64,000 bases of DNA from NCBI RefSeq assembly GCF_049243985.1, contig NC_135374.1:58835934-58899933 (forward strand), given 5' to 3'. Positions 11,369 through 23,688 of the stretch are shown piece by piece. The translations under genes and the position numbers were made by a program. This DNA is from Paroedura picta (taxonomy: Eukaryota > Chordata > Lepidosauria > Squamata > Gekkonidae). Position 1 is the stretch's first letter. Each line of letters opens with the position of its first letter. Below the pieces are notes generated by a model. The model was not told where the DNA came from. It searched no databases and worked only from the letters and a program-made list of their open reading frames with translations.

Positions 11369-12950
11369 TCCATATGATTGAAAACTGTTGACAGAGGATC
11401 TCTTGACATCCATCTTTAAAAGCAGCTGTTAGGGAGTGTTGTGAATGACTGGTACAGAAAGGCAAGACATGCTGTGACAGTCAGGATGATGGAAGGGTGC
11501 CCTGGCATCCCTGAAATGGGCAGAGTATGCGAAAGATGCCCTTCTCCAGATAAGAGAGAGCATTTACAACCATTAAGGAAAAGAGTTTACACTCCATGAT
11601 TGGACGGTCCAAGTTCTGGTAGGCTTGAGCCCTAGGAAGGGGTCTGCAAAAGGGAACTGGTCCTTTGTTTGGGGGTTGTGTTCTTTGGAGTGGTTTTTGG
11701 AGAAGCACACTTGCTCATGTGTGTGTTGCAATGAGGGATAATAGAAGGGAACGATACCAGAGTATGCTTGCAGATGTATCCTGGGGTCGGGATACCATGC
11801 AACCAGCAAAGGTGTTCATGGAATGTAAGTACCTAGCCAGTAACTTTCCGTTACTCTACTTTGCTATACCTAGAACCCATCTTGTAGCTCCCCTGAACTT
11901 GTTTAAAATTGTTTCACTAAAGAGCAGCATGCTTCCTTACTTAGAGCCTTGAGCTTGGCAATGCTAAAAATATTAAGCCTGTTAGTGATGATCTTGGTAA
12001 ACACCCGGGGGGCAGATGTTACCCTCCAGTGGTGGCACATACTTAGAGTGGCCAATTAATTGCTTTCTGCCCCTGCTTACTGACTGAGCTGCAGTTTGGG
12101 AGGGGAAAATTGGGGGGAAAGTACCCTAGTATTTATGGGGCGGTAGGACTGTCCTGCCACAGGTAGATCAGAGAGAAAAGGGTAGCCTTGTTAAATTCAA
12201 AGCTGGACTGCGAAATCTTTATTTATGCATGGGTGAATTTATATTTTTACAAGCTAGGGTTTGAGGGAAAGTATAATTAACTCCTGCCCTCTCCTCTGCG
12301 CGAACCTGCTGTACTACACTGCTTGAGTCATGTTTCTCTCAGCCTACCTCTGATATGGGAAATCAGATGTGTGGGAAGATGATTGTTAAAATCAAGGAAG
12401 TGTGGTAAGATAAGGCAAAGGCAGAGTTTAGCTGCCTTTGTTTGTGTGCTCCAATTTTAATCCTTTCCCCACTATCTACTTCAGGATCCTGGGATGGCAG
12501 AAAGATCTTACATCCCACATCTTTCTATGTCCATTCTGCAAGAAAGAATGGACATCTATGAAACAGGGACTTTCTATCCTGTCTCTCTGCAGCCTGGCAG
12601 GAAGAAGGTTGTGCATTGAGCAGAGGGTTGGCCTAGATGGCCTGAATGGCTGCTTCCAGCTCTATGATTCTAGATACAGTCCCTGACAATTGGATGGAAA
12701 GTTTTATATTGAGAAGCAAATACCAAATAGATTAATTACTAGTGATATTAAATAGCTATGTTTTTAAAAGTGACAGAAAGGGGGGACGGCTGACTCAAAA
12801 TCTGAGCATAGCAACAGTTGAAATATCAAATGTGTCACAATGTACTCCTTCCCCTTATAGTAAGACTGAGAAAGCCAGGGGGAAAAAAAGCTTATCTGCC
12901 GCATCTGCCTCCCTCTGCGTCTGCTAGGCGCGATCTTTTTCTGCATTCGG
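11369..12950. other. Unassigned stretch with one CR1 tail
   Basis: 12590-12672 (plus) is a CR1 3' tail ('gttggcctagatggcctgaa' ... 'tctatgattctag'). A short inverted repeat lies at 12529-12557 ('gtccattct' / 'agaatggac'). No gene is recognised. Confidence 0.45.
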
Positions 12951-12959
12951 ATGAATGAA

Positions 12960-15025
12960 AGACTCAGTTTCTCTTGACATCCCAGAACCCTGATATAATT
13001 GAACCGGTTGCAAATGAGATATCGTGAATGTATTATGTCTCAAGCATGATCTTTGCCTCTGTTCTCACTAGCAGTGGATCCTTTTGCACTTTCCCTTCTT
13101 ATATTGTACTTTTATATGCTAAAAAATAAAAAAGCTTCTCACATCAAGTGGAGCACAACAGAAATATGAAACAAATGCAACACCAATTTGTGAGGAACAC
13201 TTTTTTAATTTTGGAAAAAAATTAATGTATTCTATAAAGGAGAATGACAATAATAACGACTGTACAATACAATCAAATTCTCAAATCCAAGGTGGCAAAC
13301 ATTAAGCAACAGCTCGATTGACAGGCATTAGCAGTTGATAATGCTTAGCTCCATGCCATGACAAGCTTCAGAGGCTGGCTTGCCCAGAGTCAGCTGTAGC
13401 TGAAAGCAGACATTTGGGAACCCTCATATGATGCCTTTTTATAACTGACTGCCCTCAGCTGAACCCCCGAATGGCATTAGAAGTTCCTCTATAGAGGAAA
13501 TGATATAGAGATGGAATCATCCCCCTTTTAAAATAAATATATCATTGGCTTAAAATAACACAGAAGTTATATAATAACCAGAAATTACTGAGACCTTCAG
13601 TGGAAAATATAAAAATTAAAGGAAACCCATCCCCTCCTCCAAAAAAGTGCAGTTGTGTACTATAGTAATCTGCCTGCTCTAAAAGAAGTCCAAGGAGTAT
13701 CTGACAGCTTAAATTATATGGGTGCCGTATGAATGTTGTGGATTTCACACAACATTTTTCTTTGATTTGAATCGCTGAGAACTGCAATATCTATTAAACT
13801 GAATTCAAACCATAATATGTTTAGCATTTAAACTTTAAAGTATAGCATGGCCATCTAGCTACCAGGATCAGGTGTGAAACATTTATGTGAAGAAAGAGTA
13901 CTAGAATTAGATAAATCAAGTGTCTCTTTCCAACTAGCACTGAACAACTGTGACAATAAAGGAATTTGTCAGGGGGAAAATTAGAAGAGAAACAAGGAGA
14001 GCATGAATAACAAAGGAATAACAAACCTTTCTGTAGGTTAAGATTTCATCATATACTTTCATTTGCTCTCATGTTCCATCTGCTGATATATTGTATTTAG
14101 TCCTTTCATATTTACTAGCAGGATACTTATGAGTGTCTGTACTTGTCAGCCTCTTAATTCATCTTTTATGGAACTTGCTTTAAAGTTGCACAACCACTCA
14201 TAGCATTTCCCAAGTAAATATTTCCCCTAGACATCTCGAATGTTTAAAAACCCACCATTTGAGTGGCCTATAGTACACAAAGAAATGATTTGACCAGCAT
14301 CACATTAAACTAACTTGGTCTTCCGCCATCCCATATTAAAATGATTGACAACAGGTTAGATATTTAATTTACATGAGATCAAACCCTAATCTCTGTCCTG
14401 TTATGAAATTCAAGTTAAAAAATAGTCTGCAGGGGGGCTTTCTCCACATTTTGGCTTTGTGGGAGGCTAAGCTAGAAATGGATTATAGCCTGCAGAAGTC
14501 TCCTGAAGGGATAGACTCTCATACCCAAGCTAGAAAGAACAGCATTCTTACCAATACAACTATCCAAAGTACATTGGATTACAAATGCTGAACATGTACT
14601 TCTCTTACTGTGGCTATATCTGACAGATGAGATGGATTCGAACACGATAAAGCCTAAGAGCACACTGAACGGTGTGGCCCCCGGGGCACTAGGAGCTCCA
14701 CAAAGGCTGGCTGGGACAGAACCGAGTGGCAGCACTGGAGCTTGGCTTAGTTGGCTGCCAGTGGCTCTCCAAGGTAGTGCCCCTTTTCTGGTAAGTTAAA
14801 GGATGAGTTTGTCTCTGCTGACAGTGGTTCAAGATGTCTTTTTTGCTACAACAAACCAACAGGGCTACCCCCTCTCCCTTTGGAATTTGTTCTCTCTGCT
14901 TGGGTGTTCTTCTGAAAGACTGGTGTTTTTCTGTTATTTTGTTATTCATGAATGCATTCCAAGACCTTTTCCTTCATGCTCATGGAAGGTCCAGCATGAC
15001 TCCAGTCCCATGAATTAGCCATTGG
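12960..15025 (-). other. KCNE1: Repeat-poor region, probable KCNE1 3' UTR
   Basis: This 2-kb block directly downstream of the KCNE1 stop (on the minus strand) holds no recognisable transposon, unlike most of the window. A long KCNE1 3' UTR is expected from mammals. An ATTAAA-type signal on the minus strand at about 13204-13209 could be its end, but no canonical AATAAA stands out. This extent is inference. Confidence 0.35.
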
Positions 15026-15403
15026 CTATGAAGGCTTCACTTCAGGAATATGACTGTTAGGGTGCTCTACCGCAAGAGGGTTTTCAAACACACAGCACAA
15101 TCTGTAGTTTTCTGCCACTTTGGCGTACAGCTCAGCCTTGTCCTTCTTATGCCAAATGTCAGTGGCAATGTACACATTGTAGGGGTCATGTGAATGTTCA
15201 AGCTTTTTGGAGCGGATGTAGCTAAGCATTACTCCTAAGGTGAAGAAGGCAAAGATTCCAAGCAATAAGAGAATATACATGACTTCGTGGTGGTCATGTG
15301 GGGCCACAGGGCGTGGCTTCAGGCTGCTTGTTTGGTCTATGTATTCTTTTAACAGCTTGGAAAGGATTATGCTCAGGTCTGTGTTGTTGGGCGCCATTGC
15401 CAT
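15026..15403 (-). CDS. KCNE1: KCNE1 (minK), single-pass potassium-channel beta subunit
   Basis: This is a complete 125-residue frame; human KCNE1 has 129. The product is the accessory subunit that slows and enlarges KCNQ1 currents (IKs) at the plasma membrane. One transmembrane helix spans about residues 41-63, followed by the KCNE1 signature FFTLGVMLSYIRSKKLEHS. The F54-T55-L56 triplet corresponds to the human F57-T58-L59 gating triplet. The cytosolic tail keeps DPYNVYI and ends in EVKPS, like human ETKPS. One N-glycosylation site (N6-N7-T8) is present. The human second NMS site and the protein kinase C serine (S102; here ENYRLC) are absent. The first ATG has A at -3 and G at +4; a second lies two codons on. 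The coding region is one exon, as in mammals. Confidence 0.97.
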   Translation of the reverse strand: MAMAPNNTDLSIILSKLLKEYIDQTSSLKPRPVAPHDHHEVMYILLLLGIFAFFTLGVMLSYIRSKKLEHSHDPYNVYIATDIWHKKDKAELYAKVAENYRLCCVFENPLAVEHPNSHIPEVKPS

Positions 15404-15436
15404 TGTCTTCGGAGGATGAAACAGCCTCTGGTTCCT
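15404..15436 (-). other. KCNE1: KCNE1 5' UTR end of coding exon and splice acceptor
   Basis: On the minus strand a polypyrimidine tract followed by CTGCTTAG (AG at 15436-15435) lies 31 nt before the ATG. The coding exon therefore most likely starts at 15434, after a 5' UTR intron, as in mammals. Upstream non-coding exons cannot be recognised. Confidence 0.7.
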
Positions 15437-15610
15437 AAGCAGGATTGGGGGAGAAAAAACACTTTAAAATCAGAACATGGGAATAATTATATTCAAATAT
15501 TGAGACTGACATTCTCTGCATAAAAAGCGATGGAAATGAATGGGATGAATGATAATAATAACAAACTATAGACCTTATCATATGCATTTGCAGTGAAACA
15601 TACTGTAATT

Positions 15611-15730
15611 CAGGGGTTGTCAAACTGCGGCCCTCCAGATGTCCATGGACTACAATTCTAATTAGCCCCTGCCAGCAGATGGGAATTGTAGTCCATGGAC
15701 ATCTGGAGGGCCACAGTTTGACTATCCCTG
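15611..15730. mobile_element. Palindromic MITE, hAT-like, in the KCNE1 5' intron
   Basis: Ends CAGGGGTTGTCAAACTG and CAGTTTGACTATCCCTG are inverted. The arms of about 48 bp pair nearly throughout (core 'gtccatggactacaatt'), leaving a loop of about 24 nt. The flanking 8-mers CTGTAATT and CTTTACTT agree at 6 of 8 positions, suiting a worn hAT target duplication. Confidence 0.75.
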
Positions 15731-15984
15731 CTTTACTTGTACCAATGGATGACATTATATTATTCCATTTTTAGGCCAGGCACAATAAGCACACTAAGTC
15801 ATATTATCCTGTCATGTTTAATAGTTATGCCTTGATTTAGGTTTCTACAATCCTTGTATTACACTGATCCTTATATTATACAGCCCATTACATCATTCAT
15901 CAGATGTGTCCTCATCCTATTGATTGTATTGATTTACATTATATACTCTGCCTTGTGTCTCAGTGAGACCATAAACAAATTGCT

Positions 15985-16068
15985 TTAGGATGCGTTGGGC
16001 TGATCCTGCGTTGAGCAAGGGGTTGGACTAGATGGCCTGTATGGCCCTCTATGATTCTATGATTCAAA
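15985..16068 (+). mobile_element. CR1 LINE 3' tail
   Basis: 'ggctgatcctgcgttgagca', 'ggggttggactagatggcct' and a final 'tctatgattctatgattc' are the CR1 3' end with its short tandem tail. Confidence 0.85.
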
Positions 16069-17945
16069 TAAACATGCTAGATCCCAATTTCATTTCTGGT
16101 CATATTCTGTTAACTGATTTTAGGCATTGGGTACTGGGCAAGAGCTTTATCTAGCTAATATTCCAAGCAGAACAGACAAATAACTGTTTCTTCAGCTACA
16201 CTAATCAACTGTCAGGTTAAGAGATGTTTCTGGAGTTTTGGTACTTTTCCTGACTAACATCTGAAATTTACAGAGATTACGAAACTACATAGATTAAGAT
16301 GCATGTATATGGTTGAAATCATGAATATGCAACAGGACTAATAGTCTGACAACAGCTTCTTGTGTTGATATATATTTCTACTTTCATTGCACTTGGGAGT
16401 CACTCTTTATTTTTATTCATTTACAAAACTATCAGGGCCACAAAGGAGGTTAATAAAATACATAGTTAAACACATTTTTTAAAACCTTGATCATTTCTGC
16501 ATGGAGGTGTAAAACATGCACTGCTTCCTGCTTGCAAACACGCAATAGTAAACCACGCGTTTGTATGCTTCCTGATGGGAGACCCTTCCCGTGTTATCCT
16601 GCTATCTCATCATGCCTTCCCCCCACCCCAATGAGGCAGTGGAGTAGCCAGAAGCATGGGCAACCCAAAGTTTCCCCCCTGCTCCTCGGGTTGTTAATGA
16701 ATGCAAGCCACCAATACATTTCTTTCGATCTCTTTTTGGGATTATTTGTATAATGGTCTCTGTGTTTGGGTAGATTTGTGATAGGCTGGCCATGGTAATT
16801 GGACCTCGATGGTTGTGTGTTCACAATAAAGATTTAAAACACAGAGTATGGACAGCAAGCTAAGGGCTGCTTCATCACACACACACACCCTTTCCCCGTT
16901 CATACCCCACCGCTAGAAAACACAAACAGGAATGCGTTTTAGATTGGGTTGCTGTCTGATCCCAATGTTACTGTTCACACTGTTGAGAACATTTTATTTG
17001 AACTGAGAGCATGCCACTTTGCGGTCCCGTAGCAATGTGGACCATGCCATTTTTTAAAAATTGTGATCCGGAAATGGAGTGGGGAGGACAGGTGAAAGGG
17101 GTTACAAAATGCGATCAAGACTGTTGCGTGTTTCTCCTTTATACTTTCAATATTATACTTAAAAATATAAACAGATTGCTCACGGAACAACCTGGGGGGG
17201 GGCGATGGTAGGCAATGTAAACATGTGACACATGGACAACACAAAATAGCAGCACAGTGGGAATTTCTCACTGGAAAACTGTGAGTTAAGATCCGAAGTA
17301 AAAAGAAATCTTTGTAAATGAGGATTTGGAAACGGTGCATTAAAGGGGAACAACATTCAGATCTACTCCTAGGGAGGGAAAAGTTTGTGTGAAAACTTTT
17401 GCATTGTTCAAGCCTTTAAGAATGCATATGTGGGAGTTTGCTCTTGAGTGGAAGTGAAATGTATCTTCCCTACCTGCTGTTTATTTGCCCATGATAAGTT
17501 TTCTACACTGATATAATTTCTCTGATGGAAATGACACATATTCTGTACGTCTACCATTGCAAATAACCGATAGTATCATTTTGCTGTGTGTTCATAACAT
17601 GCCATCATTTGGGCTGGCAGCGAGAACACACTGCAAAATAGACCCATGTGCATGCTGATGAGCACATGGTATACACACACAATTTGCTAAACAAAAGGAA
17701 TTACTGTGTAAGAAACTGTTATATCTGAAGGATCCCTAAATGCATGACTTTAGGGACACAAATGCATCCTTTCTATGTGTGAATGACACAATAGCAGTTT
17801 TCTAAGTGTCAGCTTTCCCAGCAATCCGTAAACCATATATTTTCCAAAATGACAGGTCACTCGCACCCTGATTGGCCCTCAGCCAGGAATGGCCCTCCCT
17901 TGTAGCTTAGTCCCTATTGCGAGGGAGCCCTCAACCAGGAAGGAG
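16069..17945. other. Unassigned stretch
   Basis: There is a short (CA)n at 16879-16890. Open frames at 16487-16824 and 16975-17340 match nothing known. 17860-17940 carries 'ctgattggccctcagccagg', which may be an old Helitron piece. Conserved non-coding exons cannot be excluded by eye. Confidence 0.35.
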
Positions 17946-17984
17946 TTAGCTTTCCGCCTCCAAGTTCCTGCTGCCATCAGAACT

Positions 17985-18180
17985 TGCTGAGTGGAAATGG
18001 ATCCGGCCCCAGCAAGTAGCTCTGACATGGGGGAGGGGAGAAGCAGAGCCAACCCCAGTGATTTGCCCTCGTGTAGAATTTGGGGGTGGGGGTGGGGGTG
18101 GGGGTGGGGTGGGAGAAGCAGAGCCAGCCCCAGCTATTTGTTCTGGTGTAGAAGTTGGGGAGGGGGAGATCCTGGAAGTC
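17985..18180 (+). repeat. Two-copy minisatellite with a GGGGGT array
   Basis: A unit of about 75-95 bp ('gggagaagcagagccarccc' ... 'tggtgtagaagttggggagg') occurs twice. The copies are joined by about five GGGGGT repeats at 18078-18115. Four or more G-runs of 4-5 satisfy the usual G-quadruplex pattern on the plus strand. Confidence 0.75.
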
Positions 18181-18204
18181 ATATCATGCTGTTACATTGT
18201 ATCA

Positions 18205-18312
18205 ATTAATTAATTATCATCGTTTTAATGGACTACCGTTCTCAGATTAACTGGCTTGTGGCTGTTTACATTCAGTATAAAACCAATAAATACAATAAAA
18301 TTACAATAAGAC
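18205..18312 (-). mobile_element. LINE 3' tail, reverse orientation
   Basis: The reverse complement reads 'attgtatttattggttttat' ... 'actgaatgtaaacagccaca', a worn squamate LINE tail. Confidence 0.5.
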
Positions 18313-19935
18313 ACAAGCAGCGAGATCCCCTTACCTACATTTGTGTCCCCATCGCCATCAGTTGACCCCCCTAAGTCCACAGTACATGTTAGAAAACCTA
18401 AGCATTTCCTCTGCAGAATCCTTGTAACTATGCACACTGGGGACTTGACAAGGTGGAAAAAGCTGTGTTTGGCCTGTGGTCAGTTGGATGGAGTTGGGGA
18501 TATAATAATGTGTGGCATGGAAACAGATTATTGTTGGTGGTTTCCTGGGTGGAGATTATGTGGCTCAGTAAGTGGGTTCAGCTTCTAAATAATTCCATAG
18601 TATTGCATCATTCACACGCCACACTGGAATGCCTTTGTCTGCAGGGTTATATTTTTTTATTAATGGGGGTTTTAAACACTGATCAAAATGGGAAATATTG
18701 CTTGTTATATGAGATACCTTTTTGTTTAAGTTGCATATAAAGTGTGAATATTTTTCAGAGAGACAATATACCTGATTTTGATAGAATGGTGGAAGCCTTA
18801 AATTTCATTTTAAGGAAGTCAGTACAAATTTGTGGATTTACATCAGCTTCCATCATGAAGTATTTCTGCCGTCACATGCCTAAAAAACTGTGCTGTTACC
18901 ACATCTAACTGTATCCACTGAATGTTGCTTGTATAAATACTCCCACATAATGTTTGATGATTATAATATCACATACTTAGTTGTTGTACTATACATGTGC
19001 AAGCAATTCCTGGAAGCTGACTATATTTATGGAGCATTATGGTACTATAGCCCTGTTCACAATGAATGCAATTACAATTTACATAAATTCTACATTCAAT
19101 GTTTTCTTTATATGTATATTGAGTAATTTTCGTGTTTCATTAGATTCATGTACAGCTAAATATATGATTAAAATCCCCACATTGTTCTGGGTACTGGTTC
19201 CCATTTTCATTTGTAATGTAAAGGTGCAGTGACACTTTCTTACAAACAGATGTATGGACTTATTTGTAGGGTTTTCTCTGTCACATGTGAAAAGGGCTAC
19301 TGTTTTTTACTGATCAGAGAGCATAACAATAGCCCTCCTCATACTTGTAGTCCTTTTTCCACAGACCTTTAAAATGCATACTAAGGATATTTGTAGATCA
19401 GTATTGTGATATTCACATAGAAATAAACAATGGATTAAAATGTATCTAATGTATGTCTTTAATAACTAATGTCTAATAAGTACATTAATGGAACATTTTA
19501 GAGATATAATACTACACTGTTTGGGGGGGAAAACATGAGGCATACACATACACACGCATGGTGTACCAAACAGTAAACAATGTTTACATCATTCAGCATC
19601 CTACGTAGCGCTTCATAGCTACAAACTTCCTCCTAACCCTTTTACTTCTACAATGAGATACACTGAATTTACATTCAGTACATGACAGGCATTCTAGGGA
19701 AATGGCAAACATTGCAAATATCCCTCCCCTAGTTCTTTCAAATCCTGCATTCAGTGAGAACATTTCTTCCCATTCTTCGATTTCACTGTACAATACAAAC
19801 CTGCCCACACAGAGAGCAGAGCCTTGCTTTGGGTGCGGCCAAGTCGGGCAGACTTTAAGCAATGGTAAGAGCTTATCATGAACACTGCAAAAGCCTGGCA
19901 AGAAAACAGGGAAACATGCAAACTCACCAAACTGT
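18313..19935. other. Unassigned AT-rich stretch
   Basis: No repeat family or gene is recognised. Short open frames have no recognisable domain. Confidence 0.35.
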
Positions 19936-20130
19936 GCGAAGGAGGGAGCCTGCAGCCTGGATGTTGTGAGTCAGGCTCACACTCTGAGCCTGGGTTGGGA
20001 GGAAGCCTGAGGTCTGGATGTTGGGAGTGAACCTCACACCTCTTACTTGTTGGGAAGGAGTTTGTCATCTGGGCACGAGGAGCCGGCCTCATGCTATAAG
20101 TGGCAGCTGGGGGAGGGAGCCTGGAAGCAG
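19936..20130 (+). repeat. Degenerate ~57-bp minisatellite, three to four units
   Basis: Units begin 'gggagcctgcagcctggatg', 'ggaagcctgaggtctggatg' and 'ggagtttgtcatctgggcac', and a fourth is partial. The proline-rich minus-strand open frame here comes from this repeat. Confidence 0.6.
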
Positions 20131-22779
20131 CTGGTGAGGTAGCTAGCCACAAAGACAGGTGACCCAGAGACACAGACTTGCAGGTGCAGAAAGGATGCCC
20201 AACAACCAAATCAAGCTGGGAAGAAGTGTGTCACGAGACGTTGCCACACATTTACTACCCAACTGTGCCATGCATTTTCTTCCTTCATCGCTCTCAGTAT
20301 CAGCACTGAAATATTTATTCTGGCTTTTATGAAAGATATATACTCCAGCTAGCCAGGGTTAAATCAGAGGAGTCATTCCTCCTTTTACTTGGTCCACTAA
20401 CATACATGAACTGGCCATGTGAAGTCTACCATTCTCCTCTGCAGAACGCAGGCATGTGTTATAGCCTAAATCCTTGCATACACTGGATCCTATTAGATTT
20501 GGGAGAATCTGCCATGGCTTCCCATCTGTAAAACAGCCATTTTAAGGATCTACTTCAGTTCAGAGCATTATTTGTTGGAGGGACAGAAACAAACAGTGTT
20601 CTTAAAGTTTTAATGTGATACCTTAGGCTCCATGCCCCCAAGTGCACTCTTTTTTCCTTACAACACACCCACACTGAATCAGGGTGTGCCTCCTGTTCTC
20701 CTCTAAGCCCTCTGAAAATGTCTCCACCTCTTCCTTGCATCTATTCTTCTCTTGATCTTTTCATAACTTTTGCAACCATCTTTGAAAGGACAGACCACAA
20801 AGCTTTCTTTTACATTGCAAAGCAGCTTGGGCAGAGGCCATTGTAAGCAGAAGGTCAGGTAAACACAGGCACACAGGAGTTGCACAAGGGGTGGGGATTT
20901 GTGAGTGAGAAAGGATCTGGTGGGGGAAGAGCTGGACAGCCCCCTCCCCATTTACACACCTCTGCATTAAACTGCTTCACAAGGCTTCTTTTAAATTTTA
21001 GAAAAGGCTGTCTGGTCTTTGTTACATTGTTTGCATATCATCCATAGCCCTTTCACCTTGCATTGTTCTCCCTTTACGCCTTTGGCTGCGTGCTTGAACA
21101 GTTTTTGACTATTAAAGTTGTTTTGATTGATTTTGTTGTCGTCAGCTTGACTCCTCTCTCCGCTGGTTTCTCTGCTGACGGTCTTCAATGAGGTAAAAGA
21201 GTGGGCAGGTGAAGGATTAAGAAGCACCTTCTCCCCACCCACGACTTCTCTACTTCAGGAAGAAATATTGTGCCCTGTTTGTTGGTCCTCCACTGTGACC
21301 CGTTGGCTTCTGTGTGAAACGTGACGCTGGACTAGCTAGACCACTGGTCTGATCTAGCAAAGCTCATGTTCTTACTGTCACTTCTCACATTACGGAGGGC
21401 ATAGGTCCCCACCCTGTATAACATTCAACCACAAGTTGTGGGTTCTCCTCAGTTCCTGTACTCAGTGTTCTTGATCCAGATAAAGGCCCATTGCATGTAC
21501 TGTAGAAAACCATGCATGGCCAAGAGATACACATGAGTTTCTCTCTGTGCTAAACAGCACTTCCATGGACAGTTCCAGATCAGGAAAATGGCCTGGGAAG
21601 AAGGCTAAAGCCCCTTCTCCACATGTACCATGATTTTGATCTGAACTGGGCACCTCATGTACAGGAAGAATCTACAGTTCACACTTGACTGTTACGGTGA
21701 GGATTCCAGATCCAATCTGTGTACTCAGTGATGTGTGAACTGGCACTATGTATGATGAATTTGGCCTTTGGGTAGGTACTATAAGTAGGGATTAAATAAA
21801 CACATTTATATATAAGTTTGGCCCTCAAACCAGTCATTTCCTAACTTTTAAAAATACGAATGTTATATCTTTAAGCATAGTTCAGCAGAAGACAAACCAA
21901 CTTTCCACCTATTTGTATTATGTGACTTTTAAAGAAGAGTGAGAAACGTGTCCAAGATCAACTTCTTTATTCAAGACAGTACATGCAGACAGAACTACTC
22001 ACTTCCTTTCATTACCAGAAAAAAATGTTTGCCATCCAAGTATGAGATGTGTCAACTTCCACAGGATAATCAAAGGGGTTATTTATTTGACTGGAAGTCT
22101 GCATTGTTGGAGAATGGCAGGTTGGTGAATCATGGCACGGCAAATGCAGATTTCATGAGTACTGAAAACATACTGTATATATCTCTAGTAGCTCATACTG
22201 GAGGCTGACTAAGCTCCAGTGTAGTTTGTGGCATGTATGTGTGTATGGGGGATGAAAACAGAAAGAACCAGTTTTCCTCAACTGGGCATGCAAAGACAAA
22301 ACTTCTGGTGTTTATTTGTATGTGTGTCAGTCTAATTACTATTAGACACAAGTGTTTGGTGGCTCATCATGTTTGTGGTGGAAGGTGGAGCCTAATTTGC
22401 AGATTGGCAAAAATATGGCAATGAAACATTTGTTGCTGGAAAAGCCATTCACACAAATTCTTATAATAGGATTTCAAAACACAGTGGACAAGTCTAAGCA
22501 TGTCATCTTAGAAGTAAATCCTGCATTATTCAATAGGGTTTAGTCTCAGGAAAGTGGGATTACAGAGATGGCCTCTCTCTGGCAAATAGTTACTGTATAT
22601 GAAAATGTGTTGACAAATGGCTTGGAAATACATGTGACTGGCTCTCTAGCAATCCCATGATCAGCAAACCTCTTATCACTGAGAATGCTTTCTCTGAGGG
22701 CATATGTAGGTCATATGGTGGAGACCCACAAACTCTAGCCATATGGGGGGTAGGGGAAGTCATGCTGTAGCTCCCTTTT
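20131..22779. other. Unassigned stretch with minor repeat pieces
   Basis: 21297-21375 (plus) is a CR1-group LINE tail ('tggtctgatctagcaaagct'). 22470-22565 resembles the old repeat at 11037-11140. Nothing else is recognised. Confidence 0.4.
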
Positions 22780-23263
22780 CACTGTGACCAGCAAACCTGG
22801 TAGCTCACTCCCACCAACTCCTCAGTGAGCCAGGCTTGGCATAGCAGCAAAAGGCAGTTTATTGATAAAGCAAAATAGTACACATGAGGCTCTTTGTTGA
22901 AACTAGCAACATACACTAACACACCCTAATTTAGAAAAGGCAGGCTCACTACTTTCCCAAGAGAACAAATGCCCCAGTTATACCCTGGTGCTACGTTCAA
23001 CACCCAAGTCTGAGCCCTGGATAATATGCTGGCTTCCTCCAGTTTACAGAGCCATCCTGTCAATATAACTCTACCAATTAGTCTACCCAACAGATCAAAG
23101 GTACAGCAAAAAGTAAGGTAACACTGATGAGCAAAGGAATGCATCTGTTCCCAGAGCAGAGCAATGAATCCCCCTCCCACTGAAACAATGGCAGGATGAT
23201 GCATGAGTTTATATTCTGCCTCCCCCCCCAAAAAAAACCCTTCAACCCAAAGAAGGTTTAGAT

Positions 23264-23688
23264 CAGTGGTTCTCAACCTAGGGGTCGTGATCCCATTTGG
23301 GGTCATCGGGCCCCTTCTGTGGGGTCCCCTGGATGGTTGCTGTGGCAGCAGTGGTGGTGGTGGCGGCGGCTGGGGGCGGTGGTGGACGGCGGCGGGCAGC
23401 AGGCAGTGATGGTGGCTGTAAGTGGCGGTGACTGGCGGCAGTGGCAAGCAGCAGCAGGCAGCAGGCAGCAGGCAGCAGGCAACGGTGGCGGGCAGCAGCA
23501 GGTGGTGGCAGGCAGCAGGCAGCAGCGGTGGGCGGTGGTGGCAGCCAGCAGTAGCAGAGACATTGCAATGGCCACCTCAACGCTACCCCGACTGTTGTGC
23601 ACCTGCGTGAATGCGCGCACTGCCCATGCATGTGTGCATGCTGCTGTTGCAGTTGGAGTCATGGTGTCAGAGTGGTTGAGAACCACCG
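23264..23688 (+). mobile_element. Non-autonomous hAT element carrying a GCA/GGC repeat
   Basis: The target duplication GTTTAGAT is perfect at 23256-23263 and 23689-23696. The ends CAGTGGTTCTCAACC and GGTTGAGAACCACCG are inverted and resemble the SPIN/OC1-type hAT group. The interior (23335-23560) is a GGC/GCAGGC-rich array with no coding; CG/CA-rich sequence follows near the right end. It sits within the Gypsy fossil. Confidence 0.85.

Noticed and set aside
13200-13900. Coding exon within the KCNE1 downstream region
   Set aside because: Frames are short, AT-rich and without motif; 3' UTR is the simpler reading.
19936-20130. CRISPR-like spaced repeats
   Set aside because: Units are contiguous and degenerate, with no constant repeat/variable spacer pattern. 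It is a minisatellite in a vertebrate genome.
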